Source: Pseudomonadota bacterium
GTDB lineage: Bacteria; Pseudomonadota; Alphaproteobacteria; Azospirillales; Azospirillaceae
Direction of reading: 5' to 3'
DNA length: 64,000 nt
Assembly: GCA_023423695.1 (NCBI GenBank)
Contig: JAFAFA010000079.1
Location: forward strand, 405,605 to 469,604
Shown: piece by piece, positions 27,885 through 35,847 of the stretch
Layout: every line of letters starts with the position of its first letter
Position numbering within the stretch: the stretch's first letter is position 1
The notes under the pieces: model-generated
What the model was told of the DNA's origin: nothing
Databases searched by the model: none
The model's input: the letters and a program-made list of their open reading frames with translations, nothing else
Program-made: the position numbers and the translations under genes

Positions 27885-27907
27885 CCCTCTCCCGGAGCAG
27901 GAGAGGG
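27885..27907. repeat. single hairpin related to the 152-bp element ends
   Basis: Arms CCCTCTCC and GGAGAGGG with a 7-base loop start 36 bp after the chemoreceptor stop. The arms are identical to those in the self-palindromic ends of the element at 16575-16726, so this may be a decayed or solo copy. It could also help end transcription, although no T run follows. Confidence 0.6.
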
Positions 27908-28092
27908 AGTGAAATGTTCGAGGGGAATTGATTTTCGCTGGACACTCTCAAAGTTGCTTTTAATGCGGTTGACGCACCAACTGCGTGTAAATTACGCTTT
28001 TGGAGCAATGGGAGGACGATCTGAGCGGAACGTGGCCCGACGCCGACCGCCGCTCGTCTGCCTCCCTCCAGCAACGCAGATGGAGCGATGCC

Positions 28093-28674
28093 ATGAACCC
28101 CCTGAGTCTCGCCAAACAAGGTTCCCTGTTGCATCCGACAACCCCTCTGGTCCAGGAGGCGCACAATCTTCTGGTCGACAGCGGATACGAACTCGTCGGG
28201 TATCACGGCACCAATCAACGCGCGGTGCGCGGCATCCTCATCAACGGATTCGACCCGACGTTCGCCGGCTCGTCGGCGGGCTTGGCACGTGGACCGGGCC
28301 TGTATGTGGCACGACACTTCACCATGGCTGCCGATTTCGCTGACACCGCAACCCAGGCCGGAGAACCGGATTTGCGAGGTAACATTCCGCGGCGTCAGGG
28401 GTTGGGAGGTCAGCAAGCCGTCATGCGTGTCTACGCGCTTCACTTCAGCGCGATGCAGGAGGGCACCCACTATGTCTGGGGACGGATGGGGGGCACGGCG
28501 ATCGCCGGCGCCGGCGTCGTCAACAATCTGGCGGAACAGGAAATTGTTATTCGGCCCCGCTCCTTCGGATCCCTGGTTGGAATTCCGACGACGCTTGCAA
28601 TCGAGCAGGCGCTTCGGGGTATGGCCTCACCGAGCACGCGCCCATCGCTGCGGCTTCATGAAGCTCCGTTCTGA
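28093..28674 (+). CDS. ADP-ribosyltransferase-fold protein (putative, H-Y-E type)
   Basis: Predicted 193-residue protein, probably an orphan. Three blocks in order match NAD-dependent ADP-ribosyltransferases: LVGYHGTN (His38) as in diphthamide-type toxins and PARPs; GPGLYVARHFTMAADFA (Tyr71) as in the nicotinamide-stacking helix; and NNLAEQEIVIRPRSF (Glu148/Glu150) near the end, resembling an ExE or PARP-type catalytic strand. Which Glu is catalytic is uncertain; aligning with exotoxin A or diphtheria toxin by the NN residues instead places Gly141 there. ATG 28093 has GGAG 7 bases upstream; a TTG at 28000 is an alternative. No signal peptide or neighbouring immunity gene is seen. Base composition looks lower in GC than flanks. 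Confidence 0.6.
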   Translation: MNPLSLAKQGSLLHPTTPLVQEAHNLLVDSGYELVGYHGTNQRAVRGILINGFDPTFAGSSAGLARGPGLYVARHFTMAADFADTATQAGEPDLRGNIPRRQGLGGQQAVMRVYALHFSAMQEGTHYVWGRMGGTAIAGAGVVNNLAEQEIVIRPRSFGSLVGIPTTLAIEQALRGMASPSTRPSLRLHEAPF

Positions 28675-28697
28675 AGCGTCATTGCGCAAAGGAAGTC

Positions 28698-29822
28698 TCA
28701 CTCTCGATCAGGAAGGGGCACGCTGGCGTATTTCTTCTTCGCCACCTCCAGCGACGCCAGCAGTTGTTGTCCGGTCGCGCCGCCGTCGCCGCTGACGCGG
28801 CCGGTCATCACCGCCTTGATCGCGTCCACATGGGCCTTGAACAGCAGGTGCTCGTTGGCGGTCACCGTGGTCAGGCCGCCGCGGGTGGCCTCGTAGAGAG
28901 ACTTGGCGATGTGGGTGATCAGCGGATAGCCGAAGATGCCGCCCTGCCCGCGCATCTCATGGGCGGAGCGGTTGACCTGGGCCAGCAGGCCGGACACGGC
29001 CTCCGGTTCGCGCGGCAGACGGTCGACGCGGCGGGCCATCTCCTCCACCTCCGCCCCGATCCAGACGGCATAGTCGCCGGCCCGGTTGAGGATTTCCTCC
29101 TCCGCGGCGGCCAGCACCTCCGGCGGCAGGGTGGGAACCGGGTCGCGCGGAGCGAGGCCGACCTTGGCACCCAGCCGGTTTGGCAGGTCGAAATAGATCA
29201 CCGGGAACCGGTCGATCCCACGGGCCTTCGATGTGCTGTGCACCACCAGGATTTCCGAATGCGAGGTCGTCCGGCAATCCATGGCGACCGGCTTGTCGGC
29301 GCGGCGGCGGTCCGGGCCGAAATAGCCCTTGGCCAGCACGAAGCGGCGCGGCCGGGCGATGGCGAACAGCAACCGGCTGGCGATGGTGTGCGCGGAGAAG
29401 GGCTTGGCGATGAAGTCGGTGGCGCCGAGGTCCCGCGCCTGCTCCACATACTGGCGGTCGGCTGCGCCCGACAGCATCAGGACCGGCAGGAACCTGTCGG
29501 GGCTCTTCGGACTGTAGCGAATCCAGCGCAACAGCATCAGCCCATTGACCTCGGGCATCACCAGATCGGACAGGATCAGGTCGACCGGTGCGGTCCCCGG
29601 CGGCAGGGCGGCGCGCCGTTCCTCCAGCCAGCGGATGGCGTCGGCGCCGCTCGCCACCCCCTCTACCCGGCCGATGCCGATGGTGCGCAGGGTGGCGGTA
29701 AGGACCGCGCGGATGAAGCCGCTGTCCTCCACCACAAGGACGGACAGAAGATCGAGCTTCGGCTGGGTCATCGCCATCAGATTGGCGCCATCCGCTTGGT
29801 CGTGCGGGCCATATCCCCGCAT
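28698..29822 (-). CDS. response regulator with C-terminal Hpt-like domain
   Basis: Predicted 374-residue cytoplasmic signalling protein. The N-terminal receiver domain shows VVEDSG, phospho-acceptor Asp in LILSDLVMPEVNG and Lys in IAKPFS. A middle linker of about 100 residues follows. The C-terminal part, with QVNRSAHEMRGQGGIFGYPLI, resembles an Hpt domain in which the His could accept phosphate. GAGGT lies 6 bases before ATG 29822; internal ATGs at 29777 and 29771 are alternatives. It may relay phosphate from a kinase, perhaps the orphan hybrid kinase elsewhere in the window; this link is speculative. Confidence 0.85.
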   Translation of the reverse strand: MRGYGPHDQADGANLMAMTQPKLDLLSVLVVEDSGFIRAVLTATLRTIGIGRVEGVASGADAIRWLEERRAALPPGTAPVDLILSDLVMPEVNGLMLLRWIRYSPKSPDRFLPVLMLSGAADRQYVEQARDLGATDFIAKPFSAHTIASRLLFAIARPRRFVLAKGYFGPDRRRADKPVAMDCRTTSHSEILVVHSTSKARGIDRFPVIYFDLPNRLGAKVGLAPRDPVPTLPPEVLAAAEEEILNRAGDYAVWIGAEVEEMARRVDRLPREPEAVSGLLAQVNRSAHEMRGQGGIFGYPLITHIAKSLYEATRGGLTTVTANEHLLFKAHVDAIKAVMTGRVSGDGGATGQQLLASLEVAKKKYASVPLPDRE

Positions 29823-29980
29823 TCAGTACCTCTTCTTCTTGCACAGCCACGCAGCTTTGGCGAGAGACAAGCGCACAGGACAACCGGGCAAAATCAAGCC
29901 ACACGAGACAGGAAGCGCCACCGCGGTTACCCTTCGCCGGACAAACAGACGCACCAACCAACAACGAGAGGAATCGCCCG

Positions 29981-30553
29981 ATGCCGCAGCCCGATCACGT
30001 CATGGCTCTGCCCCTGCCGGAAAAGCCGGACCTCGACCCCGACATGCAGGCGCTGTTCGACAAATGCGTGGAAAAGCTGGGCTTCGTCCCCAACGTGCTC
30101 CAGGCCTACAGCCTCCGGCCGAAGAAGCTGCGCAACTTCGCCATGTTCTACAACGAGCTGATGCTGGGCGAGAGCGGCCTCAGCAAGCTGGAGCGCGAGA
30201 TGATCGCGGTCGTCGTGTCTTCGGCCAACCACTGCTATTACTGCCTCGTCGCCCATGGGCAGGCCGTGCGCAAGCTGTCGGGCGATCCTGAACTGGGCGA
30301 GATGCTGGTCGCAAACTATCGCGTCGCCCCGCTGGAACCGCGCCAGCGCGCCATGCTCGACTTCGCCTGGAAGCTGACGAAGGAGCCGATGTCGGTGGGC
30401 GAGCCCGACCGCGAGGCCCTGCGGGCCGTCGGATTCAGCGCGGAGGACATCTTCGACATTGCCGACACGGTCGGCTTCTACAACATGTCCAACCGTGTCG
30501 CGACCGCGGTGGACATGATCCCCAACCGCGAGTACCACAGCCAGGATCGTTAA
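29981..30553 (+). CDS. AhpD-like carboxymuconolactone decarboxylase family protein
   Basis: Predicted 190-residue protein of the peroxidase-related (AhpD-like) group. The redox motif is CYYCLVAHG (CxxC with a following His). The N-terminal FDKCVEKLGFVPNVLQAYSLRP and the flanking helices match the fold. Such proteins are peroxidases or disulfide reductases; the reductant here is unknown. GAGAGGAA precedes the ATG. It lies divergent from the REC-Hpt gene and 72 bp before sppA. Confidence 0.88.
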   Translation: MPQPDHVMALPLPEKPDLDPDMQALFDKCVEKLGFVPNVLQAYSLRPKKLRNFAMFYNELMLGESGLSKLEREMIAVVVSSANHCYYCLVAHGQAVRKLSGDPELGEMLVANYRVAPLEPRQRAMLDFAWKLTKEPMSVGEPDREALRAVGFSAEDIFDIADTVGFYNMSNRVATAVDMIPNREYHSQDR

Positions 30554-30587
30554 CGCCGGACCGTTAACGCCGGACCGTTAACGCCGA
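30548..30587. repeat. 14-bp tandem repeat, nearly three copies
   Basis: The unit CGTTAACGCCGGAC occurs twice exactly (30548-30561, 30562-30575) plus a 12-base partial copy. The stop codon of the AhpD-like gene is inside the first unit. Each unit includes the palindrome CGTTAACG, so a dimeric regulator could bind in phase. Alternatively it is simple replication slippage. Confidence 0.85.
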
Positions 30588-30625
30588 TCGTCCGGTACCA
30601 CCGAGGCCACACAGGGTTTGGAATC

Positions 30626-32377
30626 ATGAGGATCGTCCGCTTCTTCGTGCGACTGTTCGCCGTCATCGGCTTCCTGCTGGTGGCCGGGGCGGTGGCGGTG
30701 GTGGTGCTGGCCGTCCGCCACGAACCCGCCCTGCCCGACGCGGTGGTGCTGGAGCTCGACCTGACCAAGCCGCTGGCCGAAAGCGAAAGCGGCAAGATCG
30801 GCAGCTTCTTCGAACACCAGACGACGCTGCGCGAGGTTCTCGACGCACTGGACGGCGGCCGGCGCGACCCGAAGGTGAAGGGCGTGCTGGCCCGCTTCAG
30901 CGACGACAGCATCGGTTTCGCCCAGACGCAGGAGTTGCGGGCGGCCATCGAACGCTTCCGCGCGTCCGGCCGCTTCGCCGTCGCCTTCGCGGAGGAGTAT
31001 GGCGGAGGCGGGCCGGGCAACCGCTCCTACCTGCTGGCCAGCGCTTTCGACGAGGTGTGGCTGCAGCCGCTGGGCACGCTGGGCATCACCGGCCTGTCGG
31101 CGGAACTGCCCTTCGCCCGTGACGCTTTCGACCAGTTAGGCGTGCAGCCGCAATTCGCCCAGCGCGAGGAATACAAGAGCTTCGCCGAGACATTCACCAA
31201 GTCCGGCATGACCCCGGCCAACCGCGAGATGATGGAGGCGCTGGTCGCCGACCTGACCAAGCAATTGGTCGATGGCATCGCCGCCAGCCGGCGCCTCGCC
31301 CCCGCCGCGGTGCGGGCGGCAATGGACAATGCGCCGCTGTTGAGCCGCGAAGCACTGGACCAGAAGCTGGTCGACCGGCTCGGCTATGCCGACGAGGCGC
31401 GCGACGCGGCGCTGAAGCGTGCCGGCGCCGGGGCCGAGCTGGTGGAACCCTTCGACTATCTGTCGGTGGCCGGCGGTCCCAACGATTCCGGCCCGACCAT
31501 CGCCCTGATCCACGCCGTCGGCACCATCACCGGCGGCAAGAGCGAAAAGCCGGCGCTGGGCGAAGTCGCCGCCGGTTCGGAGACCATCGTCAAAGCCATC
31601 GAGGAGGCGGCCGACGACCCCGACGTGCGCGCCATCCTGTTCCGCATCGACAGCGGCGGCGGTTCCGTCTCGGCGTCGGAGGCGATCCGGCGGGCCCTGG
31701 TCAAGGCGCGTGAGAAGGGCAAGCCGGTGATCGCCAGCATGGGCGATGCCGCCGCGTCGGGAGGCTACTGGATCGCACTGGCGGCCGACCGGATCGTCGC
31801 CTCGCCCGCCACCGTGACGGGCTCCATCGGCGTCGTCGCCGGCAAGTTCGGCGTCGCCGGCCTGTCCGACAAGCTGGGTGTCCATTGGGACCGCGTGCAG
31901 GGCGCCCGCAACGCCGGCCTGTGGTCGCCGGTGCGCCCCTTCGACGACAGCGGGACGGAGCGGCTGAACGCCATCATCGACGACACCTACGCCAACTTCC
32001 TGCAGCGGGTCGCCGAAGCCCGCCGGATGTCGCCGGATCAGGCGCGCAATGTCGCCAAGGGGCGGGTCTGGACCGGCGCACAGGCGCGCGAACTCGGCCT
32101 TGTCGACGAGCTGGGCGGGCAGGACCAAGCGCTGACCCTGGCCCGCACCGCCGCCGGCCTGTCGGCGGATGCCGCGGTGACGCTGACCCCCTTCCCGCCG
32201 CCGAAATCCGTCACCGACCAGCTGATGGACCTGATGTCCGGCCGCGGCGAGCTGGTCGGCGCCATGGCCGCGGTGGCGGAGCTGCGCCCGCTTCTTACCC
32301 AGCTGCGCCCGCTGATCGCCGCCGTCCAGGGCGAGGGCGTTCAGGCCCGCATGCCGGCGATGACGCTGGAGCGCTGA
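30626..32377 (+). CDS. sppA: signal peptide peptidase SppA, long form
   Basis: Predicted 583-residue membrane-anchored serine/lysine protease that degrades cleaved signal peptides. One N-terminal transmembrane segment is followed by two crotonase-like halves. The general-base Lys is in EEYKSFAE (about residue 184) and the nucleophile Ser in AAASGGYWIALAADRIVA (about residue 378), the two-domain arrangement of the long (67K) type. A tandem repeat lies in the gap before it. It is the first of a plus-strand run with the ABC-F gene and exoD, though 69 bp separate it from the ABC-F gene. Confidence 0.93.
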   Translation: MRIVRFFVRLFAVIGFLLVAGAVAVVVLAVRHEPALPDAVVLELDLTKPLAESESGKIGSFFEHQTTLREVLDALDGGRRDPKVKGVLARFSDDSIGFAQTQELRAAIERFRASGRFAVAFAEEYGGGGPGNRSYLLASAFDEVWLQPLGTLGITGLSAELPFARDAFDQLGVQPQFAQREEYKSFAETFTKSGMTPANREMMEALVADLTKQLVDGIAASRRLAPAAVRAAMDNAPLLSREALDQKLVDRLGYADEARDAALKRAGAGAELVEPFDYLSVAGGPNDSGPTIALIHAVGTITGGKSEKPALGEVAAGSETIVKAIEEAADDPDVRAILFRIDSGGGSVSASEAIRRALVKAREKGKPVIASMGDAAASGGYWIALAADRIVASPATVTGSIGVVAGKFGVAGLSDKLGVHWDRVQGARNAGLWSPVRPFDDSGTERLNAIIDDTYANFLQRVAEARRMSPDQARNVAKGRVWTGAQARELGLVDELGGQDQALTLARTAAGLSADAAVTLTPFPPPKSVTDQLMDLMSGRGELVGAMAAVAELRPLLTQLRPLIAAVQGEGVQARMPAMTLER

Positions 32378-32446
32378 GGACAAAGCCGAGCCAACCGGCG
32401 GGGCCCGCTTCAAATCCGCGGGTCCCCGTGCTACATCCTCGCCGCT

Positions 32447-34342
32447 ATGCTGCACATCAATGACCTGACCTTCCGCTTCGGCGGCCGAGTGTTGTTCGAC
32501 CACGCCACAGCGGTCGTGCCCAAGGGGCACCGCGTGGCGCTGGTCGGCCGCAACGGCACCGGCAAATCCACCCTGCTGAAGCTGATCTCGGGCCAGCTGC
32601 AGACCGATGCCGGCGCGGTCACGCTGCCGGCCGGCATGCGGATGGGCATGGTGGCGCAGGAGGCCCCCAGCGGCCCGACCACCCTGATCGACGCCGTGCT
32701 TGCCGCCGACACCGAGCGTACCGCCCTGCTGGCGGAGGCGGAGACTGCGACCGACCCGATGCGGATCGGCGAAATCCATGCCCGCCTTGCCGACATCGAG
32801 GCGCACTCCGCCCCGTCGCGCGCGGCGCAGGTTCTGTCCGGACTGGGGTTCGACGCCGACGCGCAGCAACGGCCCTGCTCCGACTTCTCGGGCGGCTGGC
32901 GGATGCGCGTGGCGCTGGCCGGCGTGCTGTTCTCCCGCCCCGACCTGCTGCTGCTGGACGAGCCGACCAACCACCTCGACCTCGAAGCCACCATCTGGCT
33001 CGAGGGCTATCTGAAGAACTATCCGCACACCATCCTGCTGGTCAGCCACGACCGCGAGCTGCTGAACGCGGTGCCCACCACCACGATCCACATCGACCAG
33101 GGCAAGCTGGTCACCTACAGCGGCAACTACGACCAGTTCCTGGCGCAGCGCCGCGCCAATCAGGAGCGCCTCGCCTCCATGGCCGCCAAGCAGGAGGCGC
33201 GCCGCAAGCACATGATGTCCTACGTCGACCGCTTCCGCTTCAAGGCCAGCAAAGCCCGTCAGGCTCAGAGCCGCCTGAAGCTGCTGGAGAGGATGGAGTC
33301 GATCACGCTGATGGAGGACGATCCCGAGGTCGTCTTCAACTTCCCGCCGCCGGACGAGCTGGCGCCGCCGCTGATTGCGCTGGAGGGGGTCAGCATCGGC
33401 TATGGCGACAAGGTCATTCTGCGCCGGGTGAACCTGCGCATCGACATGGAGGACCGCATCGGCCTGCTGGGCGCCAACGGCAACGGCAAGTCGACGCTGG
33501 TCAAGCTGCTGGCCAACCGCTTGGCCCCAATGGCCGGCGAGATGCGGCGGTCGTCCAAGCTGCGCATCGGCTATTTCGCCCAGCATCAGGCCGAGGAACT
33601 GGACCTGTCGTTGACGCCGATCCAGCAGACCCAGCGCATCATGCCGCTGGCGCTGGAGGAAAAGGTCCGCGCCCATCTGGGCCGCTTCGGCTTCCCCCAG
33701 GCGAAGGCGGAGACCAAGATCGCCAGCCTGTCGGGCGGCGAGAAGGCCCGCCTTCTGCTGGCGCTGATGAGCCGGGAAGTCCCGCACATCCTGATGCTGG
33801 ACGAACCGACCAACCATCTGGACATCGACAGCCGCGAAGCCCTGATCGAGGCGATCAACGACTTCCCCGGCGCGGTCATCATCATCAGCCACGACCCGCA
33901 CCTTATCGAGATGACGGTGGACCGGCTCCTGCTGGTCGCCGACGGCACGGTGCAGAGCTATGACGGCGACCTCGACGACTACCGCCGCTACCTGCTGGAC
34001 CGCGCCAAGGCGGAACGGGCGGTGGCGAAGGGCGGCCTCGACCGCGACACCGGCCCGAACAAGAAGGACCAGCGCCGCGCTGCCGCCGAAGCGCGCACGG
34101 CCCTCGCCCCGCTGAAGCGCAAGGCGACCGACGCGGAAGCCCTGGTGACCAAGCTGAGCGAGGAAAAGCGGAAGATCGAGGCGAAGATGGCCGATCCCAC
34201 CCTCTACACCGGCCCGTCGGACAAGCTGACGAAGCTGCAGATCGACCTCGGCACGGTGGAGAAGAAGCTGGCGACCGCCGAGGAAACCTGGCTGGAAGCG
34301 CTCGAAGCCTATGAGAGCGCCGCGGCGGAGGCTGGCGTTTGA
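32447..34342 (+). CDS. ABC-F family ribosome-associated ATPase
   Basis: Predicted 631-residue cytoplasmic ABC-F protein (YheS/Uup-like) with two nucleotide-binding domains and no membrane segments. Walker A motifs are GRNGTGKST and GANGNGKST; the signature SGG appears as FSGGWRMRVAL and SGGEKARLLLAL; Walker B motifs are LLLDEPTNHLD and LMLDEPTNHLD. A basic linker sits between, and a C-terminal coiled coil follows. Proteins of this group help resolve stalled ribosomes or confer antibiotic protection; the exact paralogue is not assigned. The stop overlaps the exoD start. Confidence 0.92.
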   Translation: MLHINDLTFRFGGRVLFDHATAVVPKGHRVALVGRNGTGKSTLLKLISGQLQTDAGAVTLPAGMRMGMVAQEAPSGPTTLIDAVLAADTERTALLAEAETATDPMRIGEIHARLADIEAHSAPSRAAQVLSGLGFDADAQQRPCSDFSGGWRMRVALAGVLFSRPDLLLLDEPTNHLDLEATIWLEGYLKNYPHTILLVSHDRELLNAVPTTTIHIDQGKLVTYSGNYDQFLAQRRANQERLASMAAKQEARRKHMMSYVDRFRFKASKARQAQSRLKLLERMESITLMEDDPEVVFNFPPPDELAPPLIALEGVSIGYGDKVILRRVNLRIDMEDRIGLLGANGNGKSTLVKLLANRLAPMAGEMRRSSKLRIGYFAQHQAEELDLSLTPIQQTQRIMPLALEEKVRAHLGRFGFPQAKAETKIASLSGGEKARLLLALMSREVPHILMLDEPTNHLDIDSREALIEAINDFPGAVIIISHDPHLIEMTVDRLLLVADGTVQSYDGDLDDYRRYLLDRAKAERAVAKGGLDRDTGPNKKDQRRAAAEARTALAPLKRKATDAEALVTKLSEEKRKIEAKMADPTLYTGPSDKLTKLQIDLGTVEKKLATAEETWLEALEAYESAAAEAGV

Positions 34343-35058
34343 ACGCCCGCCGGCACATCGACGACGCCGACAGCGGCGCGTTTGAAAGCGAGTCGCTGGA
34401 ACGCGAGGCGCAGCAGGACGGCACCATCGCCCTGCCGGCGGCCTGCGCCGAGCTGGAGGAGGAGCGGACCTCCGACGTGCTGGCCCGCTTCCGCGCCAAC
34501 CTGCCGGCCGGCCGGGTCACGCTGGGCGACCTGATCCGGGCGCTGGGCGACCGGTCGCTCGGCACCATTCTGCTGGCCCTGTCGCTGCCCACCATCGCGC
34601 CGGTGCCGCTGGGCGTGTCCTGCCTGTTCGACCTGCCCATCGTTCTCTACACCGCCCAGCTCGCCTTCGGACGGCGCGGGGCCGGCCTGCCCGACTGGCT
34701 GCTGCGCCGCTCCATCGGCACCGGGCTGGCTGCTCGCACGCTGGACGCCGCCATGCCGCGGCTGGTGTGGATCGAGCGGATGCTGAAGCCGCGGCTTCAC
34801 CGCCTCGCCCGCATCGACCAGGAACGCTGGTTCGGGCTTCTGCTGTTCATCCTGACGCTGACCTGCATCATCCCGCTGCCGCTGACCGGCTGGCTGCCGG
34901 GCTTCGCGCTGGTGCTGATCTCCCTCGGTCTGATCGAGCGCGACGGTGGCGCCATCGGCGTCGGGCTGGGCCTGACCGTGGCGGCGCTGGTGTTTTTGAC
35001 GCTGGTGGCGAGCAGCCTGTCATACGCAGGCCACCAACTTCTGACGGCAACTCTGTAG
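34339..35058 (+). CDS. exoD: ExoD-family membrane protein
   Basis: Predicted 239-residue inner-membrane protein of the ExoD family, first described in rhizobial exopolysaccharide synthesis and alkaline tolerance. The N-terminus is acidic and cytoplasmic; hydrophobic segments follow, such as LGTILLALSLPTIAPVPLG and LLLFILTLTCIIPLPLTGWLP. The start is TTG at 34339, overlapping the ABC-F stop by 4 bp, so translation is coupled. Molecular function is not known. Confidence 0.88.
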   Translation: MNARRHIDDADSGAFESESLEREAQQDGTIALPAACAELEEERTSDVLARFRANLPAGRVTLGDLIRALGDRSLGTILLALSLPTIAPVPLGVSCLFDLPIVLYTAQLAFGRRGAGLPDWLLRRSIGTGLAARTLDAAMPRLVWIERMLKPRLHRLARIDQERWFGLLLFILTLTCIIPLPLTGWLPGFALVLISLGLIERDGGAIGVGLGLTVAALVFLTLVASSLSYAGHQLLTATL

Positions 35059-35098
35059 CAGGGCGGGCGGCGCCGGACCCGCCCGCCGGAAGGCAGCC

Positions 35099-35605
35099 TT
35101 ACGCCTCCCGCACGGACACATGGACATTGCCGCCGCCCTCGCGGTCCAGCAGGGCCGACGCTTCCCGTTCCTGCTCCGGCGTCTCGACGCGCACCCACAG
35201 GATGACGCCCCCGGCCTCCAGGGCACGGGTGAACTCGTCGGGCTTGGGATGGCTGGTCAGCTCGTCCAGATAGTCCTTGATTGCGGCCCCGCCGACACCG
35301 GCGGCGACCAGCGCCGCCAGCGCCGCTTCGATCGGACCGCCGACGATGGCGATCAGACCGGCGGTGGTCAGGGGAAAGGCGTATTTCAGCTCGCCCACCA
35401 GACCGGTCAGCGCCTCGTCCCGCGGCTTGCCCTTGGGATCGGCCGCATCCAGCGAGGCATGGCTTGCCAGGACCGACAGGTCGGCGCGGTCGAAGCCGGC
35501 GGCCAGCAGGGCGTCGACCGCCCGGTTGAAGCCGGCACGGGTGGAAAAGAGGGCAACGACCTCCCGCACCTCGGCGGGCGCCGTGTCCTGGGTCGTTTGC
35601 GTCAT
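35099..35605 (-). CDS. stress-protein-like protein (YflT/GsiB-type N-terminus)
   Basis: Predicted 168-residue soluble or weakly membrane-associated protein. VALFSTRAGFNRAVDALLAAGFDRADLSVLA resembles the general stress protein 17M type N-terminal domain. A Gly/Ala-rich hydrophobic middle (AGLIAIVGGPIEAALAALVAAGVGG) follows, and the end is acidic and basic mixed. The ATG 35605 follows GGGAG. It is convergent with exoD and upstream-divergent from mutS. The role in stress is inferred from weak similarity only. Confidence 0.7.
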   Translation of the reverse strand: MTQTTQDTAPAEVREVVALFSTRAGFNRAVDALLAAGFDRADLSVLASHASLDAADPKGKPRDEALTGLVGELKYAFPLTTAGLIAIVGGPIEAALAALVAAGVGGAAIKDYLDELTSHPKPDEFTRALEAGGVILWVRVETPEQEREASALLDREGGGNVHVSVREA

Positions 35606-35847
35606 GATGGCCGTCTCCCTATTTAAGGTCGGAGTTCCGTCCGATCGCGCGAGTCCCCCCGCAAGCATTCCGGCGGGGCCCTGCCCTATTGTAGCGACCG
35701 GCGGCAAGCCCTCGTCAACCGCAATGGGGTCGCAGCCTGGGTCGGTCCTGCAGGCCGGATTGTCCCATCGCCGGCCATCCCGCCTATGCCGCGGCTGCAT
35801 ATCCCGTGATAGGGTGCGCTCCTGAAACAACACCCATCCACCGCCGC

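Noticed and set aside
27909..28343. Plus-strand frame of 144 codons overlapping the ART-like gene
   Set aside because: Arg/Pro-rich shadow without ribosome site; the overlapping frame has the conserved motifs.
28141..28665. Confident call of exotoxin A/diphtheria-toxin homologue with intact catalytic Glu
   Set aside because: Aligning by the NN and LAE blocks puts Gly where the catalytic Glu should be; only a general ART-like call is justified.
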